The position numbers and the translations under genes are program-made. From the NCBI GenBank assembly GCA_019119045.1, contig DWXS01000031.1:1-64000 (forward strand): a DNA stretch of 64,000 nucleotides. Direction: 5' to 3'. Positions 26,266-34,805 of the stretch are shown here, piece by piece; the stretch's first letter is position 1, and every line of letters starts with the position of its first letter. The notes beneath the pieces are model-generated. The model saw only the letters and a program-made list of their open reading frames with translations. It did not search any database and was not told the origin of the DNA. Source of the DNA: Candidatus Mailhella merdavium. Lineage in GTDB: Bacteria > Desulfobacterota > Desulfovibrionia > Desulfovibrionales > Desulfovibrionaceae.

Positions 26266-26305
26266 AGGCCCTGTGCCGTCTTTGACAGACACGGGGCCTT
26301 TTTTT
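26266..26305 (+). terminator. Rho-independent terminator
   Basis: AGGCCCTGTG pairs with CACGGGGCCT (one G-T pair) around a 14-nt loop, followed by a T-run. Confidence 0.88.
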
Positions 26306-26307
26306 GT

Positions 26308-26887
26308 CGCCAGTCTTTCCCACATCGCCGCCCCTCTGTTTGGAGGAAACTTTACGTCAGCACGTCATTTCTCCCTGCCGTCTGCACGCTCTGAAAAAAT
26401 ACACGGAAACTGAACATCCTCTATTCCCGGCGCAACATGGAGACGTTTCGTTTTAAACGGGGCCCGGACTCAAGAAACGGGGCTGCTCCTCACGGATGGG
26501 GCCGCCTGCGAACGTCCCGCAGGACATACTGCCATGGCCGCAAGTGCAAGCTCCGTCGAAGACGTAAGGCTGCAATCGGAAACATGAGGGCCTGAGCAGC
26601 AGATACCTTCAAGAGCGGCCCACTCTCTTGACGGCATTTTTCCAGCCCGGCCATTCCGTTTCCCGCAAGCGGCAAAGGCACCGCCCTATCAGAAAACAGA
26701 CGGAGGTAAAGGCCTGATGCGGCACAGCCGGAAAGCACGCCAGGAATAATGTCCCCGAAGAACGTATATTCTTCCGCAGACGGAAGCGACCTCCTCCACC
26801 GCATGAGGTGTCGGAAGAACCGTTGTGTTCCCGGAGCGTGCGGCGTATAAGAAGCGGCACAATTCATTATTTACAGGAGTTTCAGGC
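26308..26887. other. Intergenic region, no gene seen
   Basis: About 580 bp, GC-rich. Several short overlapping open frames on both strands show no recognisable protein features. The aminotransferase promoter should lie in its right part, AT-rich around 26860-26875. Confidence 0.4.
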
Positions 26888-28048
26888 ATGGCCATCTTCC
26901 ACCCGGCTTCGCGCATGGCGGACGTTACCTCGTTTCTTGTCATGGATGTGCTGGAACGAGCGCAGGCAATGGAACGCGGCGGCGCGGACATTATCCACAT
27001 GGAAATCGGCGAACCCGATTTCGATACTCCTTCCTGTATTGTGGACGAAGCCAAACAGGCTCTGGACGACGGCTTTACCCACTACACCCATTCCATGGGC
27101 GATCTCGACCTGCGGGAAGCCGTTGCGGAATATCATCGCAAACGCTACGGCACGCACGTCGATCCCGGGCATATTTTCATCTTTCCCGGCACCTCGCCGG
27201 GCATGACCATGCTTTTTCTGGCTCTCCTCGACCCCGGCGACGAAGTCATTCTCTCAAACCCGGGCTATGCGTGCTATGCCAGTTTTGTACGCATGGCAGG
27301 CGGAGTTCCCGTCGAGGTACCGACCTATGAGGAAGACGGCTTCCAGTTCCGCCCCGAGGATGTCGCAAAACGAATCGGCCCCAGAACAAAGGCCATACTG
27401 GTCAATTCCCCGTGCAACCCCACCGGCATTCTGCTGGATCCGGATCGCATGAAGGCTCTCGCCGACCTGGGCCCTCTTGTCGTCTCCGATGAAATATACC
27501 ACGGCCTGACCTACGGCGGAGAAGCGGAACATTCCATGCTGGAATTCACGGACAATACCGTCATTGTCAACGGCTTTTCCAAGGCATTTGCCATGACGGG
27601 CTGGCGGCTGGGCTATCTCATCGTGCCGGAGCAGCTTGTCCGCCCCATGCAGCTCATCATGCAGAACTGCTTCATTTCTCCCAATGCTGCGGCACAGCGT
27701 GCGGGAATCGCCGCGCTGCGCCTCGCAGGGGATGAAGTCGTCCGTATGCGGGATCTCTACGACGAACGGAGACGCTTTGTACTGAAAGAACTGCGCAATA
27801 TGGGATTCAGCATTCCCGTAGAACCGAAGGGCGCGTTCTACACGCTGATCAACGCGCGGCATCTGAGTGGAGATTCCCTCTCGCTGGCCTTTGACATTCT
27901 GGAAAAAGCCCGCGTCGGTGTCGCTCCCGGCATCGACTTCGGTTCGCAGGCGGAAGGTTTTCTCCGCCTTTCCTACGCAAATTCGCTGAAAAATCTTGCC
28001 GAGGCCATGCGCCGCCTGCGCGTCTACGTCGAGGAAAGAACAAAATAA
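26888..28048 (+). CDS. Class I/II PLP aminotransferase
   Basis: 386 residues, fold type I aspartate-aminotransferase-like. Motifs: IIHMEIGEPDFDTP near the start, LSNPGYACYASFVRMAGG, ILVNSPCNPTGILLD, VVSDEIYHGLTY, the PLP lysine in VNGFSKAFAMTGWRLGY, and a C-terminal FLRLSYANSLKNLAEAMRRL. AGGAG lies nine bases before the ATG at 26888; an in-frame ATG 63 bp upstream encodes unrelated sequence. Substrate is uncertain: aspartate, an aromatic amino acid or a keto-acid partner such as alanine are all possible. Confidence 0.88.
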   Translation: MAIFHPASRMADVTSFLVMDVLERAQAMERGGADIIHMEIGEPDFDTPSCIVDEAKQALDDGFTHYTHSMGDLDLREAVAEYHRKRYGTHVDPGHIFIFPGTSPGMTMLFLALLDPGDEVILSNPGYACYASFVRMAGGVPVEVPTYEEDGFQFRPEDVAKRIGPRTKAILVNSPCNPTGILLDPDRMKALADLGPLVVSDEIYHGLTYGGEAEHSMLEFTDNTVIVNGFSKAFAMTGWRLGYLIVPEQLVRPMQLIMQNCFISPNAAAQRAGIAALRLAGDEVVRMRDLYDERRRFVLKELRNMGFSIPVEPKGAFYTLINARHLSGDSLSLAFDILEKARVGVAPGIDFGSQAEGFLRLSYANSLKNLAEAMRRLRVYVEERTK

Positions 28049-28054
28049 GCACAG

Positions 28055-28086
28055 GCCCTGCCGGAAGCCTTCTTTTCCGGCAGGGC
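28055..28086. terminator. Hairpin between convergent aminotransferase and thyX regions
   Basis: GCCCTGCCGGAA and TTCCGGCAGGGC, a perfect 12-bp stem, start seven bases after the aminotransferase stop. There is no T-run, so it is probably a transcript-end stabiliser or a weak terminator. Confidence 0.55.
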
Positions 28087-28212
28087 ACATTCCGGATGCG
28101 AATTTCGCATGTCCGCCGCAGCTTCTCATTCAGGCGTTTTTCTTCAAGAATATACGGCTCTCCGATAGTCCTGCCCCGGACAGGCACTCATATCGCTTTC
28201 ATAAAAACTTAG

Positions 28213-28422
28213 TCAGGCAAAACAGCACTGCTCCGCGAAGCCGGAGCAGCCGTACTGCTCTTTGCGGCAAGCTACCCGGCAGCGGCCGCAGGACGTACAG
28301 GGAGGGCCGACAGTACAAGCGACGGCGGAGGCATGGGGCCTGCACGCCGGAACGTGCGATGCCGGACGGCAGGCCTGCTCAGGAACAGAGAACTCCGAAT
28401 CAGCCAGTTCTCCGCAAATCAC
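28213..28422 (-). CDS. Possible small Cys-rich protein downstream of thyX
   Basis: A GTG-started open frame six bases after the thyX stop encodes 69 residues with 11 cysteines, clustered in CTSCGRCRVACRKEQYGC near the C-terminus, a spacing reminiscent of metal or Fe-S clusters. The only candidate ribosome-binding site is AGGA about 12 bases upstream. Against it: the last codons form the hairpin CTGCTCCG/CGGAGCAG, which could be the thyX terminator, and part of the sequence recurs in another intergenic region. It may be spurious. Confidence 0.3.
   Translation of the reverse strand: MICGELADSEFSVPEQACRPASHVPACRPHASAVACTVGPPCTSCGRCRVACRKEQYGCSGFAEQCCFA
28228..28291. repeat. Intergenic element, copy A
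   Basis: A 64-bp stretch beginning CTGCTCCG and ending GCGGCCGCAG that resembles 51520-51583 at roughly two thirds of positions. It shares the hairpin arms TGCTCCG/CCGGAGCA, the block TTTGCGGCA, and the same end block. Confidence 0.45.
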
Positions 28423-28428
28423 GAAAAA

Positions 28429-29178
28429 TCAGCGTTCCTGCGCTCTCTGCGCCTTTTCCGGCAGAGGATAGCGTCCGCAGGTAAACTTCTCGCCTTCCGG
28501 GCAGAAGCCGAGCCGTTCGCACCTTGCCCCGGCATGGCGGAAAATTTCCGGCAGAACCTCGCGGCAACGCTCCAGCATGAGATTGGCCACCGCCCGTATT
28601 TCCCACTGCGCGCGGGTACAGCAGCGATGCTCAAAAAAATTGAGCAGCGCGCGGCAGTTCATGGTCACCACAATATTGCTGGCCGCAGCCTGCGGCAACA
28701 CAAAGCGCGCATCCTCCTTCGCGCTCCGGCCGCGTCCGGCGGCCTCAAGCAGATCCCTGAGATCCCGGTATGCCTCTCCCACCTCGTTCATGAAGCGTTC
28801 AAAACGTTCACGGGCTTCAGGGAGTGCGGCGATGGCCGGCGGCATGACATAGTTCATGGCCGAGGCGTCCACATAACGCTGACTTTGCTGGGAATAGGAG
28901 GCGATTCTGTGTCGCACCAGCTGATGCGTCAGCGCGCGGGAAACGCCGGAAAGCGCAAAGGTGAAGCTGACATGCTCCGCCGGGCTGACATGCCCGGACT
29001 CCAGCACCGAGGCCACGAATTCCGCCTGCTTTTCCCGACTGATCTCTCCGTTCAGCAGACGGGGCCACATGTCCGCCACAAATCCGGCATGATAGCATTG
29101 CCGGAAGGCCGCATATATCAGCGACAACGGCTCCGGCGTATGGGTCAGCAATTCCACTCTGGGTTCCACTGCGGGCAT
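28429..29178 (-). CDS. thyX: Flavin-dependent thymidylate synthase
   Basis: Makes dTMP from dUMP using methylene-tetrahydrofolate, FAD and NADPH. The ThyX signature RHRxxS is seen as RHRIAS (residues 89-94), followed by SQQSQRYV; the C-terminal stretch CRALLNFFEHRCCTRAQWEIRAVA supplies further substrate contacts. 249 residues, typical. AAGGAG lies eight bases before the ATG. It implies that the organism may lack ThyA and depend on folate from the folP-containing operon at 60 kb. Confidence 0.96.
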   Translation of the reverse strand: MPAVEPRVELLTHTPEPLSLIYAAFRQCYHAGFVADMWPRLLNGEISREKQAEFVASVLESGHVSPAEHVSFTFALSGVSRALTHQLVRHRIASYSQQSQRYVDASAMNYVMPPAIAALPEARERFERFMNEVGEAYRDLRDLLEAAGRGRSAKEDARFVLPQAAASNIVVTMNCRALLNFFEHRCCTRAQWEIRAVANLMLERCREVLPEIFRHAGARCERLGFCPEGEKFTCGRYPLPEKAQRAQER

Positions 29179-29313
29179 GTCGCGCTCCTTGCCTCATATC
29201 ATAATTGACGGATCGCTCCCGGCCTTTTCTGCCGGAAGATTCCGGAAAATTCGCGAAACCATAAGATGGCGGAGGACGTAGCGCAAGAAATTTTCGGCGA
29301 CGTCCCGCCCGGA

Positions 29314-30360
29314 CTAATGCAGGCCTATTTTCAGATGACGGTATGCCTTCTGCGTGGCTACCCGCCCGCGCGGCGTGCGCTTGAGAAAGCCGCACTGGAT
29401 AAGATAGGGTTCGTAGATATCTTCCAGCGTGCGCACTTCTTCCGAGCAGGCCACAGCCAGCGTCTTGACGCCGACAGGCCCTCCGTCGAAATGCTCGATC
29501 AGCAGCGTGAGGATCTTGCGATCCATCTCGTCCAGCCCCTGCTCGTCCACCTCAAGGCGGGAAAGGGCGTTGCGGGCCTGTTCTCCGTCGACTACGCCGT
29601 TGCCGTACACTCCGGCAAAATCTCGCACGCGACGCAGCAGACGGTTGGCTATGCGCGGTGTTCCCCGCGAGCGACGGCCTATTTCCAGGGCTCCGTCTTC
29701 CGTTACGGGAACATTGAGGATGCGCGCGGCGCGCATGACCACGCGGGCAAGTTCCTCCGGCGTATAAAATTCCAGCCGGTTGACAATTCCGAAGCGATCC
29801 CGCAGAGGCGAGGACAGAAGACCGAGCCTCGTGGTGGCTCCCACCAGCGTGAAAGGCTCTATATCCAGCTTCACCGTCCGGGCCGCAGGCCCCTGCCCTA
29901 TGACCAGATCCAGCTTGTAATCCTCCATGGCCGGATACAGCACTTCCTCCACGGTGATGGGCATACGGTGAATTTCATCGACAAAGAGAATGTCGCGCCG
30001 GGAAAGGTTGGTCAGAATGGCCGCAAGGTCGCCGCTGCGCTCCAGCACGGGGCCGGAGGTGGTGACCAGATTCACGCCCAGTTCCGCAGCCATGATCCTT
30101 GCCAGAGTGGTTTTCCCCAGACCGGGATTGCCGTAGAACAGCACATGATCCATGGCCTGCCCCCGCTCCTTCGCCGCGTTGAGGAACACGCGCATGTTGG
30201 CGCGCAGCTCCTCCTGACCGATGAAGTCGTCAAGCCGCCGGGGGCGTATGCTTTCGTCGAGATTGTCCGTCGGAGAAGAAGAATCGTCCGCTGCCGGAGC
30301 TTTTCCGGAATTTGCCGTCATTCTGCTTCCGGGAGGAAAGGGAGGAACAAATTCACTCAT
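29314..30360 (-). CDS. ruvB: Holliday junction branch-migration helicase RuvB
   Basis: AAA+ motor that drives branch migration with RuvA during recombination and repair. Motifs: [18 protein letters not shown], Walker [10 protein letters not shown] (about 77-85), Walker [10 protein letters not shown], sensor [18 protein letters not shown], and the C-terminal winged-helix domain ending [21 protein letters not shown]. 348 residues with a short Pro-rich N-terminal leader. It starts three bases after ruvA; no ruvC is present here. Confidence 0.97.
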   Translation of the reverse strand: MSEFVPPFPPGSRMTANSGKAPAADDSSSPTDNLDESIRPRRLDDFIGQEELRANMRVFLNAAKERGQAMDHVLFYGNPGLGKTTLARIMAAELGVNLVTTSGPVLERSGDLAAILTNLSRRDILFVDEIHRMPITVEEVLYPAMEDYKLDLVIGQGPAARTVKLDIEPFTLVGATTRLGLLSSPLRDRFGIVNRLEFYTPEELARVVMRAARILNVPVTEDGALEIGRRSRGTPRIANRLLRRVRDFAGVYGNGVVDGEQARNALSRLEVDEQGLDEMDRKILTLLIEHFDGGPVGVKTLAVACSEEVRTLEDIYEPYLIQCGFLKRTPRGRVATQKAYRHLKIGLH

Positions 30361-30363
30361 GGG

Positions 30364-30966
30364 CTATCCTTTTGCCAGAGCCTTGAGCGCGGCGCGCAAG
30401 GCTCCGCCCACATCAATATCCGGTTCGCCCGCGAAAATATCCTTGAGTATGAGGGAAGCCCTGTCTTCCTCATACCCGAGATTGGTCAGACCGGTAAGCG
30501 CGTCGCGGAACACCGAGCCGGGACGCTCCATGCCCGGCGGCAGGAGGGCGGGCATTCCGTCCGACTTGAGCTTGTACTTGAGTTCAAGAAAAATCTGCTG
30601 ACCGGTCTTCTTGCCTATGCCGGGCACTCTGGTCAGGGAGGCGACGTCATCCTCCGCCACAATGCGCCGCAGATCATCCGGCCGGAACATGGACAGAATG
30701 GCCAGCGCGGTACGCGCCCCCACCCTGTTGATACCGATCAGTGTGAGGAAGGTCTGCCGTTCGTCCCAGGAAGAAAAGCCGAACAGTTCCTGCGCGTCCT
30801 CCCGGACGACAAGACTGACATAAAGGCAGCACTGTCCGCCCCGTTCGGGAAGACGGCTCTGGATATGCGAAGGCAGGAATACCTCATATCCGACGCCGCC
30901 TTCGGTCAGCAGCACACAGCCGTTTTCCGTAACTTCAAGCAATCTCCCTTCCAGATAGGCCAGCAT
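30364..30966 (-). CDS. ruvA: Holliday junction DNA helicase subunit RuvA
   Basis: Tetrameric protein that binds four-way junctions and recruits RuvB. MLAYLEGRLLEVTENGCVLL is the OB-fold start; helix-hairpin-helix motifs are RVGARTALAILSMF and RVPGIGKKTGQQIFLELK; the C-terminal domain III contacts RuvB. 200 residues. The start at 30966 has GGGAG upstream; a longer frame to 31113 lacks similarity. Confidence 0.96.
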   Translation of the reverse strand: MLAYLEGRLLEVTENGCVLLTEGGVGYEVFLPSHIQSRLPERGGQCCLYVSLVVREDAQELFGFSSWDERQTFLTLIGINRVGARTALAILSMFRPDDLRRIVAEDDVASLTRVPGIGKKTGQQIFLELKYKLKSDGMPALLPPGMERPGSVFRDALTGLTNLGYEEDRASLILKDIFAGEPDIDVGGALRAALKALAKG

Positions 30967-31142
30967 ATGTCTCCCTTTCCTTCCGCCCGCACAGGGCATA
31001 TCCTCCAATATAGCGCAAATGCGCCCTCTTGCCAACGTTCCGGGGCGGTCTTGCCCCGCGCGCCCTCTTGCGCTATGCCGACAAGGTCGCATCACGCTCA
31101 TACCCTGTGTCATGACAAGGCGAAACAGCCGCGGAACATCCC

Positions 31143-31559
31143 ATGGAAGAACATCCTCTCCGCTTCATTGCCGCGCTGGCGGAACAGCGCATCACCGAGG
31201 CTCAGGAGGCCGGGGCTTTCGACAACCTCCCCGGATACGGCAAACCTCTGGAACTCGAAGACGACAGCCATATTCCTCCCGAACTGCGCATGAGTTACAA
31301 GATTCTGAAAAACGCGGGATATATCCCTCCCGAACTTGCCGAGCGCAAGGAAATAGACAGCCTGCTGGACATGCTGGAACACTCGCAGGACGAACAGCTC
31401 CGGCTGCGGCAGATGCGCAAGCTGGAAGTGCTGGTACTTCAGGCAAAGTCCCGGCGCAAACGCTCCCTTGCTCTGGAACAGGCCGATCCGTATTATGAAA
31501 AGGTTCTCCGCCGCATTTCCATACTGGGCGGCCGCCGCGAAGCGGCGAAAAAAAACTGA
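31143..31559 (+). CDS. DUF1992 (DnaJ-homologue subfamily C member 28-like) protein
   Basis: 138 residues, soluble and helical. The conserved DUF1992 core is visible: IAEQRITEAQEAGAFDNLPGYGKPLELEDD (here LAEQRI...) followed by PPELRMSYKILKNAGYIPPEL. In some eukaryotes the domain follows a J domain; the bacterial version stands alone and its role is unknown. Divergent from ruvAB and 156 bp upstream of uvrA. Confidence 0.88.
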   Translation: MEEHPLRFIAALAEQRITEAQEAGAFDNLPGYGKPLELEDDSHIPPELRMSYKILKNAGYIPPELAERKEIDSLLDMLEHSQDEQLRLRQMRKLEVLVLQAKSRRKRSLALEQADPYYEKVLRRISILGGRREAAKKN

Positions 31560-31715
31560 TGCCGCACGGAAATTTCGCGCTCCCGCCCTTGTCGGCGGCC
31601 CCCGTCATCGACAAGAGCCGCCGCGTGCATTATCTTGACAACGTGCCGTCCTGTGCGGCCGGATACCCGAATCACCGGCGTTCCGAAACGGGCCGCAGGC
31701 CCTCTTTCAAAACAT

Positions 31716-34700
31716 ATGACCAGAACAAAAGATTCGTCGCCCGCGCATGATGACGCCATAATCATCGAAGGCGCCCGGCAGCACAATCTCAAGAACATCG
31801 ACGTCACCATCCCGCGCAACGAACTCGTTGTCGTATGCGGCCCGTCCGGATCGGGCAAGTCCACGCTGGCCTTTGATATCGTGTATGCCGAAGGCCAGCG
31901 GCGCTATGTGGAATCGCTGTCGGCCTATGCCCGCCAATTCCTGCCCAAGATGGACAAGCCGCTGGTGGACAAAATCGAGGGGCTTTCGCCCGCCATTTCG
32001 CTGGAACAGCAGACCACAGGCCGCAATCCGCGTTCCACCGTGGGTACGGTAACCGAAATATACGACTTTCTGCGCGTCTTTTTCGCGCGGCTCGGCAAAA
32101 CATACTGCATCAAGTGCGGCACTCCCATCGAGGCGCGCTCGGCCGATGAAATCATTGCCGACATTCTGGCTCTGCCGGAAGGGGAAAAAGTCATCCTCAT
32201 GGCCCCGCTGGTGGAATTGCAGAAGGGAACCCACGCCGATCGCCTGAAAAAGCTCCAGAGCGAAGGCTTTGTCCGCGTAAGAGTGGCCACTCAGGGAGAA
32301 GAACCGCGCATCCTGAACATCGAGGAAGTTCCCGCGCTGGACAAGAATAAAAAACACAGCATCGATCTGGTGGTGGATCGCCTCGTGATCCGGGACGACA
32401 TGCGCACCAGACTGGCCGACTCTGTGGAACTGGCCCTGCGCTGGGGCGAGGGGAGAATCATCGTCAGCATTCCCGGCAAACAGGATATCATTCATTCCAC
32501 GGATTCCGCCTGCCCCAAATGTCATCACAGTATGCCCGCCCCTTCCCCTCAGCTCTTCTCCTTCAACGGACCTCAGGGAGCCTGCCCCCAGTGTTCGGGC
32601 ATAGGTACTGTTGCGACCTTCGATCCCCAGCTCATCGCTCCGGATCAAAGCCTGTCTCTGCGTCAGGGGGTCATTGCGCCGCTTTCCCAGCCCAGCACCA
32701 TGTCCAGACTGGAAAAGGCTCTGACCGCGCTGGGCAAACGCCACAAGTTCACGCTGGACACGCCGCTGAAGGACTTTTCGGAAGAGGCCTTCCGGGCTCT
32801 GTTCCATGGCGAGCCGGGCGGCATCAACCGCACGGGCAGTCTGCGGCGCAACTTCATGGGCGGAACCTCGCTGAACAACGAAACCATACGCGAAGCCCGC
32901 TTCAGTCAGGAATACGACGTTTCCGAAAGCCACTGGCCGGGCGTCATGTACCTGCTGGAACGCCGTATGCAGAACAGCGAAGCCTGGGGAGACATACTCT
33001 CCCGCTACAGCTATGCTGTGGACTGCCCCTCCTGCCACGGCGCACGTCTGCGCCCCGAAGCTCTGTGCGTGCGTGTGGACGGCATGAATATTCAGGAATT
33101 CTGCTCCCTGTCCATTGATAAGGCTCTTGCCTGGATTAAGGAACGCAGCTTCACGGGGCGTCATGCCGTTGTGGCGGAACCGCTGCTTAAGGAACTTATC
33201 CACCGCCTCAGCTTTCTCATCAATGTAGGCCTGGATTATCTCACGCTGGGGCGCGCCATGCTCACCCTCTCCGGCGGAGAAGCCCAACGCATCCGCCTTG
33301 CCTCGCAGCTCGGCTCCGGCCTTGTGGGCGTGACCTATGTGCTGGACGAGCCCTCCATAGGCCTGCACCCGCGCGACAACGAACGCCTGATCAGCACCCT
33401 GCGCAGTCTCCAGAAGCGGGGTAACACCGTACTTGTGGTGGAACACGACGAGGCCACCATCCGCGAGGCGGACACCGTAATCGAACTCGGCCCCGGCTCC
33501 GGATCGCAGGGAGGAGAACTGGTCTTCTCTGGAAGCGTGGAAGAACTCTTCAACGATTCCGACAGCCTTACGGCCAAGTACCTGCGCGGCGACCTCACGC
33601 CGCCCATGCCGGACGAACGCCGGGAACCCGAAGACTATCTCACGCTGCGCGGGGTGACGACCAACAATCTCAAGAATATCGACTGCGCCATTCCTCTTGG
33701 TCTGCTGACCTGTGTGACGGGCGTATCCGGTTCGGGCAAGAGTTCTCTGGTAGTGGACACCCTGTACAAGCATGTGGCCATGCACTGCGGAATCAAGGTG
33801 GATCAGCCCGGCACGCTGAAAAGCATCGACAATCTGGATAAAATAGAGCGCGTCGTGGCCATCGATCAAAGCCCCATAGGGCGGACGCCGCGATCCAATC
33901 CGGCCACCTATACAAAGATATTCGACGATATCCGCAAGATATTCGCCATGACTCCGGACGCCAGAAAGCGCGGCTACACGCCGGGCCGTTTCAGCTTCAA
34001 CGTCCCCGGCGGACGCTGCGAAACATGCAGCGGCGACGGCCAGATCCGGGTGGAAATGCACTTTCTGCCGGATATCTTTGTGACCTGCGACGTCTGCAAG
34101 GGCAGACGCTTCAACAGGGAAACGCTGGAAGTACGCTACAAGGATCTGAACATAGCCGAGGTGCTTGATCTGCCCGTGCGTGACGCCCGGCAGTTCTTTT
34201 CCAGCTATCCGGCTCTGGAACGGCGTCTGGCCGTGCTGGAAGACGTGGGCCTCGATTATATACGCCTCGGGCAGCCGGCCACGACCCTTTCCGGCGGAGA
34301 GGCCCAGCGCATCAAAATTTCCCGCGAGCTGGGCAAGCGTTCCCTGCCCGGAACCCTGTATATTCTGGACGAACCCACCACGGGCCTGCACATGCACGAA
34401 GTCGGCAAACTGATCACCGTGCTGCATCATCTGGTGGACAAGGGCGCGACGGTTGTGGTCATCGAACACAACACGGACATCATTCTTGCTTCCGACTATG
34501 TCGTCGATCTCGGCCCCGGCGGAGGGGAAAACGGCGGACGCATCGTTTCCGCCGGCACGCCGGAAGCGATTATGGCCGATCCGGCCTCCATCACCGGCCG
34601 CTTCCTTGTGGAGGAACGGCGCCTGAGGCGGCGGCAGAAAATGCTCGGGGAAAAGGCGGCCCGGACGGAAGAGTCCGCCAAAGAAGCTCCGCTCCCCGGA

Positions 34701-34742
34701 AAAAAGACTTCAGGAAAAAGCGGCACCCGCAAACGTGCCTGA
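31716..34742 (+). CDS. uvrA: Excinuclease ABC subunit A
   Basis: Damage-recognition ATPase of nucleotide excision repair. Two ABC modules: GPSGSGKST then the second TGVSGSGKSSL, with signatures TLSGGEAQRIRLASQLGS and TLSGGEAQRIKISREL. Zinc-binding clusters CPKCHHS...CPQCSG and CETCSGDGQ...CDVCKG are intact, as is the UvrB-interaction region. The ATG at 31716 is used because upstream residues are non-conserved. At 1008 residues it exceeds the usual 940 or so; the last 45 residues are a Lys/Arg/Glu-rich tail beyond the normal end. Confidence 0.96.
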   Translation: MTRTKDSSPAHDDAIIIEGARQHNLKNIDVTIPRNELVVVCGPSGSGKSTLAFDIVYAEGQRRYVESLSAYARQFLPKMDKPLVDKIEGLSPAISLEQQTTGRNPRSTVGTVTEIYDFLRVFFARLGKTYCIKCGTPIEARSADEIIADILALPEGEKVILMAPLVELQKGTHADRLKKLQSEGFVRVRVATQGEEPRILNIEEVPALDKNKKHSIDLVVDRLVIRDDMRTRLADSVELALRWGEGRIIVSIPGKQDIIHSTDSACPKCHHSMPAPSPQLFSFNGPQGACPQCSGIGTVATFDPQLIAPDQSLSLRQGVIAPLSQPSTMSRLEKALTALGKRHKFTLDTPLKDFSEEAFRALFHGEPGGINRTGSLRRNFMGGTSLNNETIREARFSQEYDVSESHWPGVMYLLERRMQNSEAWGDILSRYSYAVDCPSCHGARLRPEALCVRVDGMNIQEFCSLSIDKALAWIKERSFTGRHAVVAEPLLKELIHRLSFLINVGLDYLTLGRAMLTLSGGEAQRIRLASQLGSGLVGVTYVLDEPSIGLHPRDNERLISTLRSLQKRGNTVLVVEHDEATIREADTVIELGPGSGSQGGELVFSGSVEELFNDSDSLTAKYLRGDLTPPMPDERREPEDYLTLRGVTTNNLKNIDCAIPLGLLTCVTGVSGSGKSSLVVDTLYKHVAMHCGIKVDQPGTLKSIDNLDKIERVVAIDQSPIGRTPRSNPATYTKIFDDIRKIFAMTPDARKRGYTPGRFSFNVPGGRCETCSGDGQIRVEMHFLPDIFVTCDVCKGRRFNRETLEVRYKDLNIAEVLDLPVRDARQFFSSYPALERRLAVLEDVGLDYIRLGQPATTLSGGEAQRIKISRELGKRSLPGTLYILDEPTTGLHMHEVGKLITVLHHLVDKGATVVVIEHNTDIILASDYVVDLGPGGGENGGRIVSAGTPEAIMADPASITGRFLVEERRLRRRQKMLGEKAARTEESAKEAPLPGKKTSGKSGTRKRA

Positions 34743-34805
34743 CCTGTCCTTTCAGCCCGGGCGCTGTTCCGCACCGTCTCGCCCGGCACACGTTGAGGAT
34801 TTGCC

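Larger units (their letters stand above)
28087..28428. other. thyX downstream region
   Basis: About 340 bp between the convergent aminotransferase and thyX genes. The left half shows nothing definite. The right half holds a minus-strand Cys-rich open frame (28213-28422) and a hairpin-bearing element that recurs at 51520; both are listed separately. Confidence 0.4.

Noticed and set aside
31707..34469. 920-codon open frame on the minus strand opposite uvrA
   Set aside because: Antisense to a clear uvrA; such long shadow frames are common in GC-rich genes with biased third positions. The product shows no domain.
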